DNA of 64,000 nucleotides from Phymatolithon calcareum (GCA_977006965.1 OZ345354.1:992001-1056000); one strand, 5' to 3'; positions 51,401 to 63,780 are shown, numbered from the stretch's first letter. Notes: generated by a model not told the origin, from the letters alone. A program made the numbers and translations.

Positions 51401-52717
51401 TCAATTATTACTTCTTTTCGGTCTCTGCTCTACCAGTTGTAAGGATTCGGATATCTGGGGATTATCAGCATCCTCCCCGCCGGACTTGTGAAGTACTTCA
51501 TGGAGAAGTCGGATCGGGTACAGTTCAGCACTATCCAAGATCAGAGTCTCGCGGGTATCAATGGTCACGCAATGGTCAACGACACAGCTCTGAGTTAACT
51601 GCACGAGCCAGACGCTCTTTGCCTCCTCCGCTATCCAGGAGAAAAGCGGTAGCCCTTGCGATTTGTTCGCCCTATTGATTCTTTTCGGTAGCCCCCTTAA
51701 TTCGATCTTGAGGGACATTCTGTGCAACAGAGGCGCAACCTGTTTCACCGACGAAAAGGGCCGCACTCGTTCGGTTAGATCCTCCCTGGTCGCATTTTGT
51801 ACTTCAGTGGAGCTCATATTCTTTTCCGGTGAGCTGACCCAGTTCCTTCGCGGCTACTACCGCGGTGTTCCTCCCGAATAAGCGGTCGATTCCGTTGACG
51901 ACGGAATCAGCGATACAATCGTCAATCCTCGCATTTTTGACATGCCGGGCTAGTTTTCCGAAACGCTTTTCGAGATTCGGCGCAATTTCGGGCGATGTTG
52001 ACCGCGCCATGGGCCTGCCGATCAGGACCGAAGCACCCCGGAACAAGTGACACCACTGCCAAAGGCGCATCCGATGATATGTTGCAACCTTTCCCCCTGG
52101 GGCGCTAGCCTTATAAAGCAATGGGAAATCGATTTTCTCGAGGCGCTTTCCGAATAACTTCCTCGCCCGGCCGGAGAGAGCCGACAATGGCCATGTCTAC
52201 AGTAACTCCTCTCGTTCGCATAGTTTTAAGGAGTTTGGGTCAATCCGGTGGAAGGATTTATGTCCACCGTACAGCGGTGAGCATCCATAGTGGATACCGA
52301 CCTCCAAGCGACGCCCGCAACGCCCGATAGATCCATCTCCCACGAGGATTGCTCGAACATTCCAGATGTTTTTCCGAATCGGTCGGAGCTTGTTCAAAGC
52401 TCCGTGTCGTGTGGGCAGGCGGTTGCCAATTTTCCGCGGTGGAGGGACACATCACACGTTTCCGAGGAAAAGTACTGCTCAGATGCGCTGGCGGTGCCTG
52501 CCCGATGACATTTCTTCTCGGCGAGGAGTTTTTGTCGGTATTGTTCGAAGACTTTTCGGGTGTTTTCGGGGCGTTGGGACATTGCGGGGACGATTTCGAA
52601 ATTATCGAGATTTTCGTGGTATCGGGGTCCTACTGTTTTGGTGTTGGATGGGATAACGAATCGTTTTGCCGTTTTGAAGTCGCCCATATACACCAGAAGG
52701 TTAATTGCAAAAAACAT
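51401..52717 (-). pseudogene. Antisense gene carried inside the Copia element
   Basis: Between RNase H and the 3' LTR, the minus strand holds nearly continuous open frames: 52717-52394, then 52397-51804 in one frame with a single stop near 52197, then 51817-51401. Together they form about 430 codons with two frame changes. Neighbouring frames overlap at their ends, as expected if one gene had suffered small indels. Near the C terminus VDHCVTIDTRETLILDSAE has a His followed by an Asp-Ser strand, the spacing seen in some cysteine-protease-like folds; this is only a suggestion. Plus-strand frames in this interval are short. Copia elements normally have no gene here. Confidence 0.55.
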
Positions 52718-52771
52718 TTACGTATGGGGTGCACACTTTCTGAGCCGGCAGGAGAGCCCAAATGGAGGGAG

Positions 52772-53185
52772 TGTCGTCACGTACTCTATTCATACACCTG
52801 TCCATGTGTATGATATTGCTGATTACAGTTGTGTCTGGTCCTTTATTGGGCAGATTTGAATTTGCGTAATTTGGGCTGTGAGCGCCGGCGTCTAGCGCCG
52901 TCCACGCAATCCAGCCCGCGTCTAGATATTCATATTGTTCGTGTGGTGCTACCTTGAGACTACCGGGAGCGAAGTGCGAATTCAGAAGTAAATTGGCTCT
53001 TGTCTTTATTAGCATCTTCGTGTGGCTCACGAAGAGTTCTCGCCTCGTCCATTTAGATCGGCGGTCACGCCAATTGTCTAAACTACTCGGTTTGAGACGT
53101 CCCTAACCATCCCACGCGTTGTCCAAGCAACGGCTTGGCTCCGTTGTAAACGCATGGAAGCGCCAAGTGGGCCCTTCTGACGAAA
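52772..53185 (+). repeat. 3' LTR of the Copia element
   Basis: It begins TGTCG, right after the purine-rich tract, and ends GACGAAA, where the 5' LTR has GACGACA. Differences from the 5' LTR are scattered point changes only, with no indels seen. Confidence 0.9.
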
Positions 53186-55292
53186 GTATCCCACCAGAAA
53201 CGATCAAATTTCAACAATAATACAGTATCAAAAACAATGCATCATATGATTGTATATTGATGCAAACTGTAATTTAGCTGACACTTTTTTATTGGCTACT
53301 CAGCTATAAGTTTCCGCTACTTGTTTGAATTATTTGTCACTGGGGGGGGGGAGCCACCGGTGCAAATGACATTGGTGAACTGTTTTCCAGCACAGAGTCA
53401 GGTGTATGATAAAACCAAAGGCTGGCGACACAACGTTTTAGGACTTAAGAGACACCATTTGGCGCAGAGTCGGGCCTGGCGCGTGACGAGGCCCGAGGAC
53501 CATAGGGCCTGAATATAGGGACTGTAATAGTTTGCTCTCAAATGTTGTCGGAATGGATACCTGAGTAGTGTCAAAAGAACGCATGAAAGGTAACATAATT
53601 GGTTGTTCACTTGACGTCTCATGACCTTGAATGTGTGCTTTTCTTATACAAGTCTGCACACTGTACCCACAGACTATTATTTTTAGGATCGTTGGACACA
53701 TGGTGCAGGACGCTGGTGTAAGTGATATGGGAATCACGGTTATCGTGCGCAAAGACAGTCGTGTGACTATGGTGGCAGTAATATCCGGGGTACAGTCGCA
53801 ATTTCTGCTTGTTTTGGGTGCCTATGTACTCAGTACGCTACGGAAAATGTCAAGCGATATGTCAAAATCAATGTTTTATCGCATGGAAGTCTCCAAAAAT
53901 CTAGCTCTAGGTTATCAAAATGTTGAAGACACATTGTAAATATGAGAGCGTTCTTCGTCGAAAGGAGAACAGAAAGGAGAGCAGCAACTGCTGAAGATAG
54001 CCTCGAAGTTGCAATTTTCGGAAAATGGGAAGATCTATCGTGGTATTGGGGGAAGAGGACAAGAAGCTGTTTTTGAAAAGATGACGCACTCATGGGAAGC
54101 GATCTTATGGCGAAGAATACGACTGTCTGGTTCACAGAGCAGTATTAGAAAATGTAAAAATAAAAAGAAAACAGTCAGGATTAAGTTGTATTGTATAGAC
54201 GAGCATAAGAGTGCTGAACGGACCTTCACGTGAAGTCTTACAGCAGCGTTGATATATTCACAGCAGTAAGCCGGCGCAGAAATGAGGCGTAGTGTGCGGC
54301 GAATAGAGATGCGCATGTGAATTGTACAGCAATGTAAGACAGCAAAATCGTAATTGGGAAAATCAGTTAGCGGTCACTTGTAGTGAAAGAGAAGCATGGA
54401 AATGGAACATTGTACGAACCGTACATTCTAGCGTCGATAAGAAAAGGAGTTTGTAAGAGATCATCTCATGCCGGCACCCTGAAAAAGAGAGCATTTGTGG
54501 CCAATACTTCGATCGTATAGTTCTGGTGGAAGGAGGGGAAGCCGTATCTCAATTCTGAGTATGTGCAGCAGAAAGGAAAGAAAATATAAAGGGGCGCATC
54601 CGTCAGCAAGAAGCATCAATTATCGAGAAATGAAAATGTGAAGAAGAAAACGTACGAAGTGCTGTGATGACTGAGTCAACGAAATTAAAGGAGAGCTCAA
54701 TAGTGCAGGCGTTGTTGCTGTTATCGTCGGCCTCCTGCTCTAAATCCAGAAATGGACACTCTCGAATATGTAGTACTTCAGAATTCTCATGCGCCGACAC
54801 ATTATGAGAATTCTGAAGTACTGTTGTATTAGAGACGTTATCCCGATCGAAAGATACGATCAGGTACCACGGTGATACCGAACGCCGCACTTCAGATAGG
54901 TAGACCGTCTCAAGTACTAAATTGTAATGTACAGTAATTTTTCGTGAGCACGTCCAGCACGCTGAACCTTGATGCACGCTCATGCATGACATAATATGTT
55001 ATGACATGCTATATGGCTCTGGACAAAAGTTCAACGCGACACGGAATTGCAAGTGAAGCGCAGGTTTACTACCAATACAGCTAGATAACTGCTGTTAATA
55101 ACCTTCTACAGTGCGCGAAACTTTAAAAGGTTACTTTATAAATCTATATCGCAAATGGGAAAGAAAATGGAAATTAGCACGAGTAAAAGGGCACTGACAA
55201 TGGAAAGAAAGCAGTAGCACGCGACACTGGTGTTGCACTATATCGGCTTCTTTCCGCTTTCATTCCCAGTCCCTAACAGAGAAAGAGATCGG
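53186..55292. other. Gene-poor interval
   Basis: Short frames only, including one of 129 codons at 54603-54992 (minus) without a domain. A G/C hairpin-prone stretch (GGGCCTGGCGCGTGACGAGGCCC) lies near 53473-53495, and the 19-bp inverted repeat at 54772 is listed separately. Confidence 0.5.
54772..54822. repeat. Perfect 19-bp inverted repeat, 13-bp loop
   Basis: AGTACTTCAGAATTCTCAT (54772-54790) and its exact reverse complement (54804-54822) flank GCGCCGACACATT. It lies inside a domain-free minus-strand frame. A template-switch duplication or small foldback element would explain it. Confidence 0.9.
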
Positions 55293-55769
55293 CTAGACTC
55301 TCGCGCTGTCAGCCCAGTATATATCTCTCTCAGTGTCATCGGAAATACTCAAAGAATCAGACAAAAGTCCTAGTACAGCTGCTGTCGCTTCCGCGGCTCT
55401 ACGCTTGCGATAGTCAGTCCACGATATTTCAAGCTTGGACCGAGGTAACGTCTCCAATTCTGTTCGCGTTTCCGGCCCATTTCTAAGTTCTTTTGAACAG
55501 CTTCCGAACATTGCAGTCACCGGTGTAGCGCCCCTCTGTACCAATCGCGCTGAGCCTTCACCAAGCGCCCATCTTTCGACAAATGACAACGGCGGTGCTG
55601 CCTCATTATCGTTCAGTGCCTGCTTCAGTAGACCACATTGCCCGAGGGCGATTATATGTATCGCCCGGAGAGAAAGCTCGCTAGTTTGGAGAACCTCATC
55701 GAAATTTGAAGAACGCGACCCTCCGAGGAGACAGCTGGCGGCGACGCTATGCAGGCTGATGTCATCCAT
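55293..55769 (-). CDS. Hypothetical protein
   Basis: The frame from ATG at 55769 gives 158 residues with a protein-like composition (SELSLRAIHIIALGQCGLL, then RRAAEATAAVLGLLSDSLSI). No family is recognised. It starts 46 bp after the stop of the gene upstream on the same strand, so it may be that gene's last exon if splicing removes the stop, though I found no clean donor. Confidence 0.35.
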   Translation of the reverse strand: MDDISLHSVAASCLLGGSRSSNFDEVLQTSELSLRAIHIIALGQCGLLKQALNDNEAAPPLSFVERWALGEGSARLVQRGATPVTAMFGSCSKELRNGPETRTELETLPRSKLEISWTDYRKRRAAEATAAVLGLLSDSLSISDDTERDIYWADSARV

Positions 55770-55814
55770 TGCCAGTACAGTGACACTCGGGTCATTACAC
55801 TCCGGCAGGCCGTC

Positions 55815-57074
55815 CTATTGATCTGCCGGGGTCTGCCTGACTTCAATTTTGTATATCAATTTAACGGCAAGGCCAGGAAATGAATGCTGCAGGACGACAA
55901 ATCGCTTCATATTTACGTAATGAACGTTTTCATCCAAGTCTTGGCCACGCTTTAAAGCGAGCGGGATGCACCAGGGCGAGCTCTCTGACATTCCAAGGCC
56001 AACAATAGGAACGACATCACCTTCCTCGCAATCAGAATGGAAGATTACCTCATATCCGTTCTCACTGGCCACTATCGGGTTTTCAAAACCGCAGATGTGC
56101 TCGAGAACAAACAAAATGCTTGAATATAATCTCTTCAGAACGTCCAAGCGTCCATGGGAGAGAGCTCGGAGAAGTTTTTTTGCACTGCGCACGACGTACA
56201 TCTGGGAATCCAACAAAGGGTCAGGTTCAGCAGACATATTTTTCCTCCGGCGCCTGTGAGGACGGTAGTCATGTAGAGCGTTCTGAACGCCTGGTATCTC
56301 GGAAAATGCGGAAGAAGCGTCTGGGACGCCGTTTTGAAGAGGCCTCTCGTAACTCTTTGAATCGTCCGAGTTGTCGAGGAGAGGGATAATGTCCGATATC
56401 TTCTTGTGCGTTTCACGGTCACTCCCGAAAGATTGCAACCAATCAGGACAAGTTGTAGTAGCTCCAGACGCAGTTTGCGCATTTTCAATAGCTTCATGAG
56501 TTAGGGAAACTTTTCGCGCAAGTGTCCACCGCACCAGTAGTGACCTCATTTGCCCCATGGGTGTGCGCATTCTAGCCCTATTCCCATCAGTTGCACGCAC
56601 GGCGAATAGAACGAGGGAGAATCCAGAAATCTGCATTGGAATGGGCATGTATCGATGCATAAGACTGCAAGTTTGCTATCAAACTCACGCAGAAGCGCTG
56701 GTAACATTGGAAATAAAAGCCATAACCGTAAGAAGAATGAGGAATTGGAGGTATTCCAAGGCCCCGACTTCCGGGCTCTCGAAAACGTCAACGTTTTGCA
56801 AGTTACATTGTAGATCTGCGCTTCGTCTCCCCGATGAAGATCTACGAGATCGAGTGCTCCGGTATCCAAGGCGGACATACAGAGATGTGAGAATGCGGTT
56901 TGAAAGATTGGACAGGGCAGCAATCTCGCCGGAAATCTTGAAGCGGAGGAGAAGGCCCTTTGCCTCAGCATCTTTCAAAATATCTTCCCGGACACGCTCT
57001 AGGAGCGTCACCAACTGCGCCACGGTATCCACATGATCCCCGTGCCCGCTGGTAAGAGGTAACAGAGGCTGCAT
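55815..57074 (-). CDS. Unknown protein with one probable intron
   Basis: Exon 1 (57074-56689) and exon 2 (56577-55815) are joined by a 111-bp intron that starts GTGAGT and ends GGGAATAG, with a CTGAT branch-like site and pyrimidine tract. The frame is kept and gives 382 residues. The N-terminal part (VDTVAQLVTLLERVREDILKD, then ISGEIAALSNLSNRIL) looks alpha-helical. The hydrophobic YLQFLILLTVMAFISNVT could be a membrane helix. The C-terminal part (ENGYEVIFHSDCEEGDVVPIVGLG) looks globular. I recognise no family. A second acceptor 6 bp downstream would also keep frame. Upstream, a longer frame starting MPDLRTPQPPQPP is cut by TAG inside CCGCCCCAG repeats. Confidence 0.45.
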
Positions 57075-58586
57075 CTGGGGCTGCTCGGGCGGCTAGGGCG
57101 GCTGGGGCGGCTGGGGCGTTCGGAGATCGGGCATGGTAAGGAAAGAGTGACAAAAACTGCAAGATCGATGTTTGCAGAAAGACAGAATCAGAGAGTGAGC
57201 GGCAGCAGCCGCCGGACTGGGAGGTATCAATGAAAATGCTCGCCCGTTTTTCGGGCCAGACTCAGGCTTACGACGCAAGTAAGGAAAACGTTAGGCATAA
57301 TAATAGGAGTCAGGAATGTTGCGTACGTTGTGCTTTGTATTCTGCAGTATCAGAGGACTCTTCATCTACGAGTTGTTTCGTGCACGTTTGCGTCCGAAGC
57401 ACGTGGACGACACGCGTGCGCCGTAGCCCACTAGCGTACGATAATTGACGGGTATAAAACGAATAGCGGGGTGCTCTGTTGGTCTAAATGCATAGGATCT
57501 GTTTATTGTATGGATATTTCAGTGTTATTTCAGAGGACACTTACGAGTAGACTGAGATGACGTGTTTGACTTCTTCATTTCAAGGTGATGCCACAATAAT
57601 TTAGCTTAAGAAGGTCAGCTGACCATCCTATTTCGGTTCATGTGGTGTGCTGGAAAAGTCGTGTTTCGCATGCAGCGGTTCGCCGGCGATGGTGACAGGT
57701 TACTGCCAGTTTTGAGTTCAGTAGATGAAACGTTAGGATTTGCGCACTTATATTTAGGAGGGCATGCGGTCGAGACTGTGCATGTGAGTTTTTTTATTTT
57801 AGGGGCGCAATTATGTGTGATGATAAATCGAGCCGAAGGGATCTTTCGAGCGTTCTAATGGATTTTCTGATTTTATCTCATTCTGAGGGGATATCCCACT
57901 TCTCTAGTGAAGGTTATAAAAGAGCTAACCTGAAGAGGTGCGAAGGGAGGATCATGTCTTATAAAGTTGTTGTCAGAGATTGCAAAGCAGTCCCAATTAA
58001 TGCAATCATGGACAGAGGGAACGAAACGCACAGAGGAATCAATAGGTGCAAAGGAGATTGGAGCCCCAATATTGACACGATAAAATCACTTATGGATTGT
58101 TTCCTTTGTTCTTGCACGCATGGGAGCAATGCAAAAAAGAATTCAACTTTTCCCAGTACACCTTCCTTCGATAGAATGGTATGAACGCATCACGGAGATC
58201 GCCCGATGTCAAATCCCCTGCTCATTGCCGTCTCGGAGCACTCTGCCCGGGACACGAAGGAGAAATGACAGGATGGTGCACTATGGAAGCGAACATGGAG
58301 TTGGATGATATCTCCTCTCCGAAACGTACGTCCCTCAATCCCTGTTCCGAAAAAGCTTGCAATCGAGTCCGCAATCGAGATTTTGAATGTAGACCATGTC
58401 AGGGGATATGCTTTCTTAAGGTAATAAAGTGATTCATTTTGATACGATGCAGTTTTCGGATGTGTTTCGGAAACGTTTTGAACGAAATCTTTTGGCTTCC
58501 AGTTCTCATTACCCTTTGAAACGTAACGCCGAGACAAAACTGACGCAGCCTGATTTTGGAGCTCTGTGATAGCGCAATGCTCAGGA
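57075..58586. other. Intergenic region
   Basis: It includes a short CCGCCCCAG-type repeat at about 57086-57118. A plus-strand TATAAA occurs near 57457 without an obvious gene after it. Open frames at 57813-58432 have no recognisable domain. Confidence 0.45.
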
Positions 58587-60570
58587 TCAAGAGCCTGCAA
58601 TACCCTGCGCTTTTTGAATTTCCCTCAGTTGGCCATTTAGGGATAACGCTGCTTCTCGACCCACGAGAAGTCGAAAGAAAGCCCTTAATGCTTTTTCGTC
58701 TTCGTTAAACACAAGTGGTGCAGAGCTAGACAGTCGCCCTTGCCAGTCATTTAAGACTGCATTGGACATTGCTTGCAGGTGCGGTTCGTTATTGCTGGAT
58801 GTTTTGATAGCCCTTTTCAGCTGGTGATGGGCTTTTTCAAGAACGAGCTCCCTAAAAAAGGATCCATGCTCCAGCATCGCAAGGGTAGTATTCAAGAGCT
58901 CTAAAATCCTGTGGACATTGGGCTTATCCACAGTTTTTATGGCCGCGGTGCATTCATTTCTAACTTGATCCAAATGTTTTCTCTGCGTGACTGGAGTTTC
59001 GGGATCCTTCAATGCATCGTAATCTCGGTCTGGTAAGCAGCGTATGCTCTCTAAAAGGGAGACTTTTTCCCTTGTTTGATTCTGAATTGTAGATATATAG
59101 TCCCAGCCGGAGCACTTCTCGAACAACTGCACCTCCAAGAGTCCATCTCAGTTGGTCTAGGATGGTACCACAGTTCGGATACCAATTTCGATGCTTTCCG
59201 GACTAGTTCAATGGCACTAATGCGTTTTTCGGACGGTAGAACTTCCAAAGAAGTGTCTCTCCTCATGTAGGAGACACCGTTTTTGAAACTCATTTCCGCG
59301 ATAAGGGACAGACCGTACAGCTCTGTCATGGACATGCTACACAGCTTTATCTTGTTCTGATCTACCAAACGGTTTTGCTTTGGTAGTGCACAGCGTTCAA
59401 GCAAAAACAGCATAAATGTTTCACAGGAGACTCGGTATTCACGGGACGGGAGCAGGGCGAACGCAAGGTTAATACAATCCCGGACATGACCAGATAGTGC
59501 ATGATCAGGTGCCGCAAAAGAAGCCCTAGAAGAATCAAAAGCATATGGAACGACTCTGCTTCCTTGCGCAATCTTTGGAATTTTTTCACGTACAGCCAAC
59601 ATTTTCGACCGCATATGATGCATCACGAGCTTCTCCTCCTCTACAACAGCCTTCAAGCCCAAATCGCGACACGATTCACTCTGCGCTTCAGAGTCCCTCG
59701 CAGCTACGTTATGATAGTAAGAGCGTTGCCAAGCATTTACAAACCCGTTGTGTGACTGCGAAGTGAATCGGCTGCCCACCATTGTCGTTGATCGACGAAC
59801 TATTCTGCAAAGGTGAAAGCAGGCAGAAGCGGTGTGCCCTAAAACGTCCAGAACCGAGTTCAATGCCGGCGTGTCACCAATGACCCCAACGACTACTAGG
59901 AAAATACTTCGTCGAGATCCACATGCATTGTAGTCAACAAATCCGACGCTCATGCCTTCCACAATGTCCTCAATAATGCGTTCCAGAACAGTTATGATTT
60001 TCACACCGGGGGGTGTGAGGCTAATTATGCGGACGGCTGAGGGTGTTAATCTTGCCTCTGGAGGTAGATTGAGGCATAAGAGATATATACGTTCACCAGT
60101 CGCAGTCTTCCGGCATGTACTTCAAACCCATCCCAGTACAGTAGAAAGCGAAATACAAAGTAAGCCTCTCCTGTACTAAGCTCACCAATGCTGCTTGTCG
60201 GAATGACTTTATGCGGACCTCTCTTCCTGCCATGTACAGCGGTCAGAGCGATTTCCCGCACGTTGAGGTACCTGCGCCCATGCAACGCTATAGTAGTGCA
60301 GATGCAGTCCGCAGGAGATTTCCGTGGACGGCTTCCATTTCCGTGTGTTCCATTTCCTCGTGCACTATCATGAATCCATATTAAATGCTTGCTCCGCTGA
60401 GACTTCTGAGCCAAGAATCGAAACACCACGCACAACCCGGACCCCTTATCAGTCTCTATTAGACAAATATTACCTGCAATTTCACCAGAACTTTCCTTTT
60501 CACTTACACGCGGGCTTATTAATGCGACGATGTCTCCTGGCTTGGTTAGAAGTTTGTCCAGTTTCGCCAC
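58587..60570 (-). pseudogene. Degenerate DDE-type transposase (CMC/KDZ-like)
   Basis: Three minus-strand frames follow in order. The first ends YFVFRFLLYWDGFEVHAGR. After a frame change near 60060 comes PEARLTPSAVRIISLTPPGV, then LERIIEDIVEGMSVGFVDY and GVIGDTPALNSVLDVLGHTA followed by CFHLC. The last frame (58587-59138) has KPNVHRILELLNTTL and ELVLEKAHHQLKRAIK. The order DGF, then a G-D-x-P-A...GH...CxxC block, then a late Glu in a helix is that of large plant- and fungus-type transposases such as EnSpm/CACTA and KDZ. Frame breaks near 60060 and 59100 mark it as dead unless introns account for them. Terminal inverted repeats were not found by eye. Confidence 0.6.
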
Positions 60571-61951
60571 GCCTCGTCTTCCGCTGTGCGTTTCCGTTAC
60601 AACGCTTGTCTTCTCGTTCTCAGCACCATTTCGATCTCAGGGTTCTTTTTACGCCTTTTCATGGTGCCCACGTTCATTCCTTCAGATTGTCCTAGTTCTT
60701 GTACGTCTTTTGGAACCTCCGGAATAAGAATAGACACCGAATCTGCCGGTGTTTTATATGATGCGAAATTAAGAATTTTCGCAATCGTGGAATCCCTCCT
60801 TGACAAATGTGGGGGAAGTGAAGAAGAGAACTCCTAATTTTGCTTCCTTTTTTCGCGGTGTACGGTCCAGATGTGTTGCACTTGCCCGTGAAAATTCATA
60901 AGGGTTGAATTGGATGCATCGATCCCGAAACGACGGATAGCAAGCTCCTCTACGACAGCAGGTGCGAGAATGGATATGCGGACAATATCTCCTGCCTCCG
61001 TTATTGTTGTGTACGGGCCGCTGCAGTCCGATACATCCACGTTCACATACGTTGGAGAGCCATAAAACCATTCTCGTGACGCAATTAGTGAAAGAACATC
61101 GATACAGGACATAGTAGGAGTCGAGGAGGCAGTGGCGCGTTTAGCTTGCTCATCCGCATGCAAAAGGCTTGTCCCACTCATGGCAGTAAATAGTTCGGGT
61201 GTCGCAACGTCTGAGCGAGCATATTCGCTGGGAAGAACTACCCGGACAGCTGCCAGCGGGTGTCCTTCTCCTGTGCTGTTTTGCTTTCTCTCCCTTGTCT
61301 TGGTTAAGTCAACTCGCACAAAATGTTGATCGGACCAGACCCCTAGAGTATTCAGAATCACTAGTTTCACTCATCTTTGTATTGTTAAATAATGTGGGAG
61401 TTGCACTATCTGTGTCAAAGACAACGTATAACACAGAGAGAGAGTGACGAAGAAATAGCTGTAGCGCTCGCCTCCAAATATGTCCTCATCGATTGATACT
61501 GCTGTCTTGTTAGTTTTCGAGTTCCAGACGTCATAATAACACTCCACAGAACACGCCAATCCTATATTCGGGACTTAGGGATATTATCTCCGTGCCTCTC
61601 CGCCACTGAAACGTCTCTTGTGGCTTCGCTCGCTCTTGATCTCGCCGATACAATTTCCAGACCATCTAGTATACCTTCCATCGGTTCTTCTTCGTCAAAA
61701 TTCTCCTCTTCGACTGCACTTTGTTCATTTCCATCGAGATTCTCGTTCACCTCCGATTCCACAGTTTGATCTTCCGCATTTCCGGATTCTAGGTCTTTCC
61801 AGGCATCTTGTTCCTCTGCAATGGTCGTAACACCAGCTTCGAGATGAAAATCTCTTCGTTGTGCAGTTTCCGGCACAGAAAGGATTCCAGGAAGAGGAGA
61901 GATATCTGCGTCTCGTTTGGGGCTTCTTCCACACCGCCCTGTATTACGCAT
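60571..61951 (-). other. Open frames upstream of the transposase
   Basis: Minus-strand frames at 60834-61370 (178 codons, VVLPSEYARSDVATPELF) and 61562-61951 (129 codons, acidic Glu/Asn-rich) lie upstream of the transposase remnant in the same direction. They may be its N-terminal coding region or a separate gene. No domain is recognised. Confidence 0.35.
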
Positions 61952-63780
61952 CTCCGAAACCGCGTGGTATAGACGTAGATAGAATTGAAGCCGGTTGCTA
62001 AACTCCTACGTCCCTAGGGTAGTATGAGCTCCAATAACACAGCTAATGCTTTTCGTGAAGCTGAAACCGGATTTTACGCATTGATATTTCTGCTTGCGTC
62101 GATACAAAATTTCTCGCGGACTTCCGTCTCTATACCACATTGACTTTATGAAATAGTCGGCGGACAGTATGCACACTGTCAAGAGGACTCTAATATTACA
62201 GTCGAATAGAGAGGGTCGACACGTATGCACTCTCACATATACTCCTGTCAGGAGCCCGCTCTATTTTCGTCTGTCAAGTCCAACCGAGCTCCTAGACAAA
62301 GTTCACTGATTTCCTGCAACCATTTGCAGAAGGTAACTTGTGACGTAATCGTCTTTTTGTCGTCGCTCGTTTTCGTAATGGCGAGTCGAGCGGGCTCTAC
62401 AGCTCGAATAGCACCACGGCTTGCACAACAGGTTTTGTGTTTACCGCCCCCGGCGCCATACGGATATTTTCCCCAGGGATCCATTGAATAAACATCCTCG
62501 CAGAGCATGCAAGACCTGCGCGATGGACATTCTGCTCGTTTTCAGCGCGTTTCTCAGCTCGAATCGGAATTGAAGGCATCTAGAAAAGAATTCTATGATT
62601 AAACATTGTTTCAAGCCCCTGGAATTTCCGCCACTGACCGTATGCTTTACAAGAGAATAATTATGTTTGCAAGGAGAAATGCCGTGAAAGCAGTTTCCAG
62701 TACTAACGCTGAACTAAACAAGGTGTACTGTACATCATGCCCAAGGACATCAGTTCATCTATTTGCCCTTCGCTCGAGACCAATGGATTGCACACTGTTG
62801 GAGTTCAGAGTGCTTGCCAGGATGGTTGCCCAGAATCCCTCCGTGAAATGCAAGATATTCCCTTCGGAATTGTATGTGTTTTCTGATAGCGAGGTAGGCT
62901 TGGAGATTGCCTGCCTTGACAGACTTTAGGAAGATCTGCGGTTTTATTCGAAAACATAAAACCGAAAATTTAGGGACTTTGATTTCACGGCGTCCAACGG
63001 TCTAGCTCACCAGAGAAGACGAGCAATGTCGCGCTTCCCCTTACTAGAGTTGCCGGACACCGTCCAGTAACTCTTAGGAACATCCTCCGGGACAAGCACC
63101 GCTTGCCGGAGAACCGGATTGCCGTAGTTGTAGCCGTGCGATAGCTTCACTGCTACTACAAAATACTATGAAGGGTGGGTGGGTGGTCAACAAAAAAAGC
63201 GGGCTGCCAACTCGAAAAGCTCGGCTGTCAACCTTCCGCCGAGAAATTATATATCCACGAGTCCTTGTGGAAAAAGGACAGCCGATGTTCCAAAGAGCTC
63301 CTTATGCTGTTCGCTGCCTTACGCGCGGTTCACATCTCGGTTCAGGCACGTTCCGAAGTGCGTGCCTCCGTGTGAACGCGTCTGCAAGCTTGCGATGCGT
63401 GTGCTGGAGATCAAGGTTTCTTCAGCGTCCTGCTTGATATAGGCATTTCGATCGGCGAGGCTCGAACTCAGGAGCATTTGCTGGCGACTGTGCGGGCCGG
63501 TGGGACTGTCATGCAAGCTTTTGACTCTGCTCTGTGTGGCGCCGCATTTTCAGCCGCTGGTGGGTGTGCGCGCCTGTGAATATGACGCAAAAATTCTCGG
63601 CCGGTCGCAATGCGGCGCCACGTGGCGCTACCTGATGATAGGGTCACATGGAGAGCTTCTGGAAGGCGTTCTTGGCCCGGTCTTCATGCGCCTAACGGTC
63701 TTTCCAGGCGGCCACCGGTTGTGGCGGCCAGGCGCTGTCGGGCGACTTAGGTTGTCGCGGGAGCGTCTTTGCGCGTAGCG
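61952..63780. other. Gene-poor interval
   Basis: Short frames without domains on both strands. A GC-rich stretch begins near 63.15 kb and leads into the satellite-like repeats at the window edge. Confidence 0.45.

Larger units (their letters stand above)
45835..53185 (+). mobile_element. Complete but defunct Ty1/Copia-type LTR retrotransposon
   Basis: Two near-identical 414-bp LTRs at 45835-46248 and 52772-53185 enclose about 6.5 kb. The flanks GTATA (45830-45834) and GTATC (53186-53190) look like a 5-bp target duplication with one change. Internal order on the plus strand is gag (with zinc knuckle), protease, integrase, reverse transcriptase, RNase H, which is the Copia order. A purine-rich tract (AAATGGAGGGAG) directly precedes the 3' LTR. 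Stops, frame changes and loss of the protease active site show it is dead. About seven differences between the LTRs, counted by eye, imply a moderately recent insertion. Between RNase H and the 3' LTR is a 1.3-kb antisense reading region. Confidence 0.92.

Noticed and set aside
58587-59138. TFIIS N-terminal-like helical domain
   Set aside because: The helical segment with LKRAI and NDWQGRL first suggested TFIIS-N, but it directly continues the transposase frames and fits their C terminus better.
62248-62508. P-loop-like GAGGGKHKT in a short frame
   Set aside because: The motif lacks the required Ser/Thr directly after Lys, and the 86-codon frame shows no other ATPase features.
63430-63520. 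tRNA-like GTTCGAGCC on the minus strand
   Set aside because: A partial B-box match without an A box at suitable distance.
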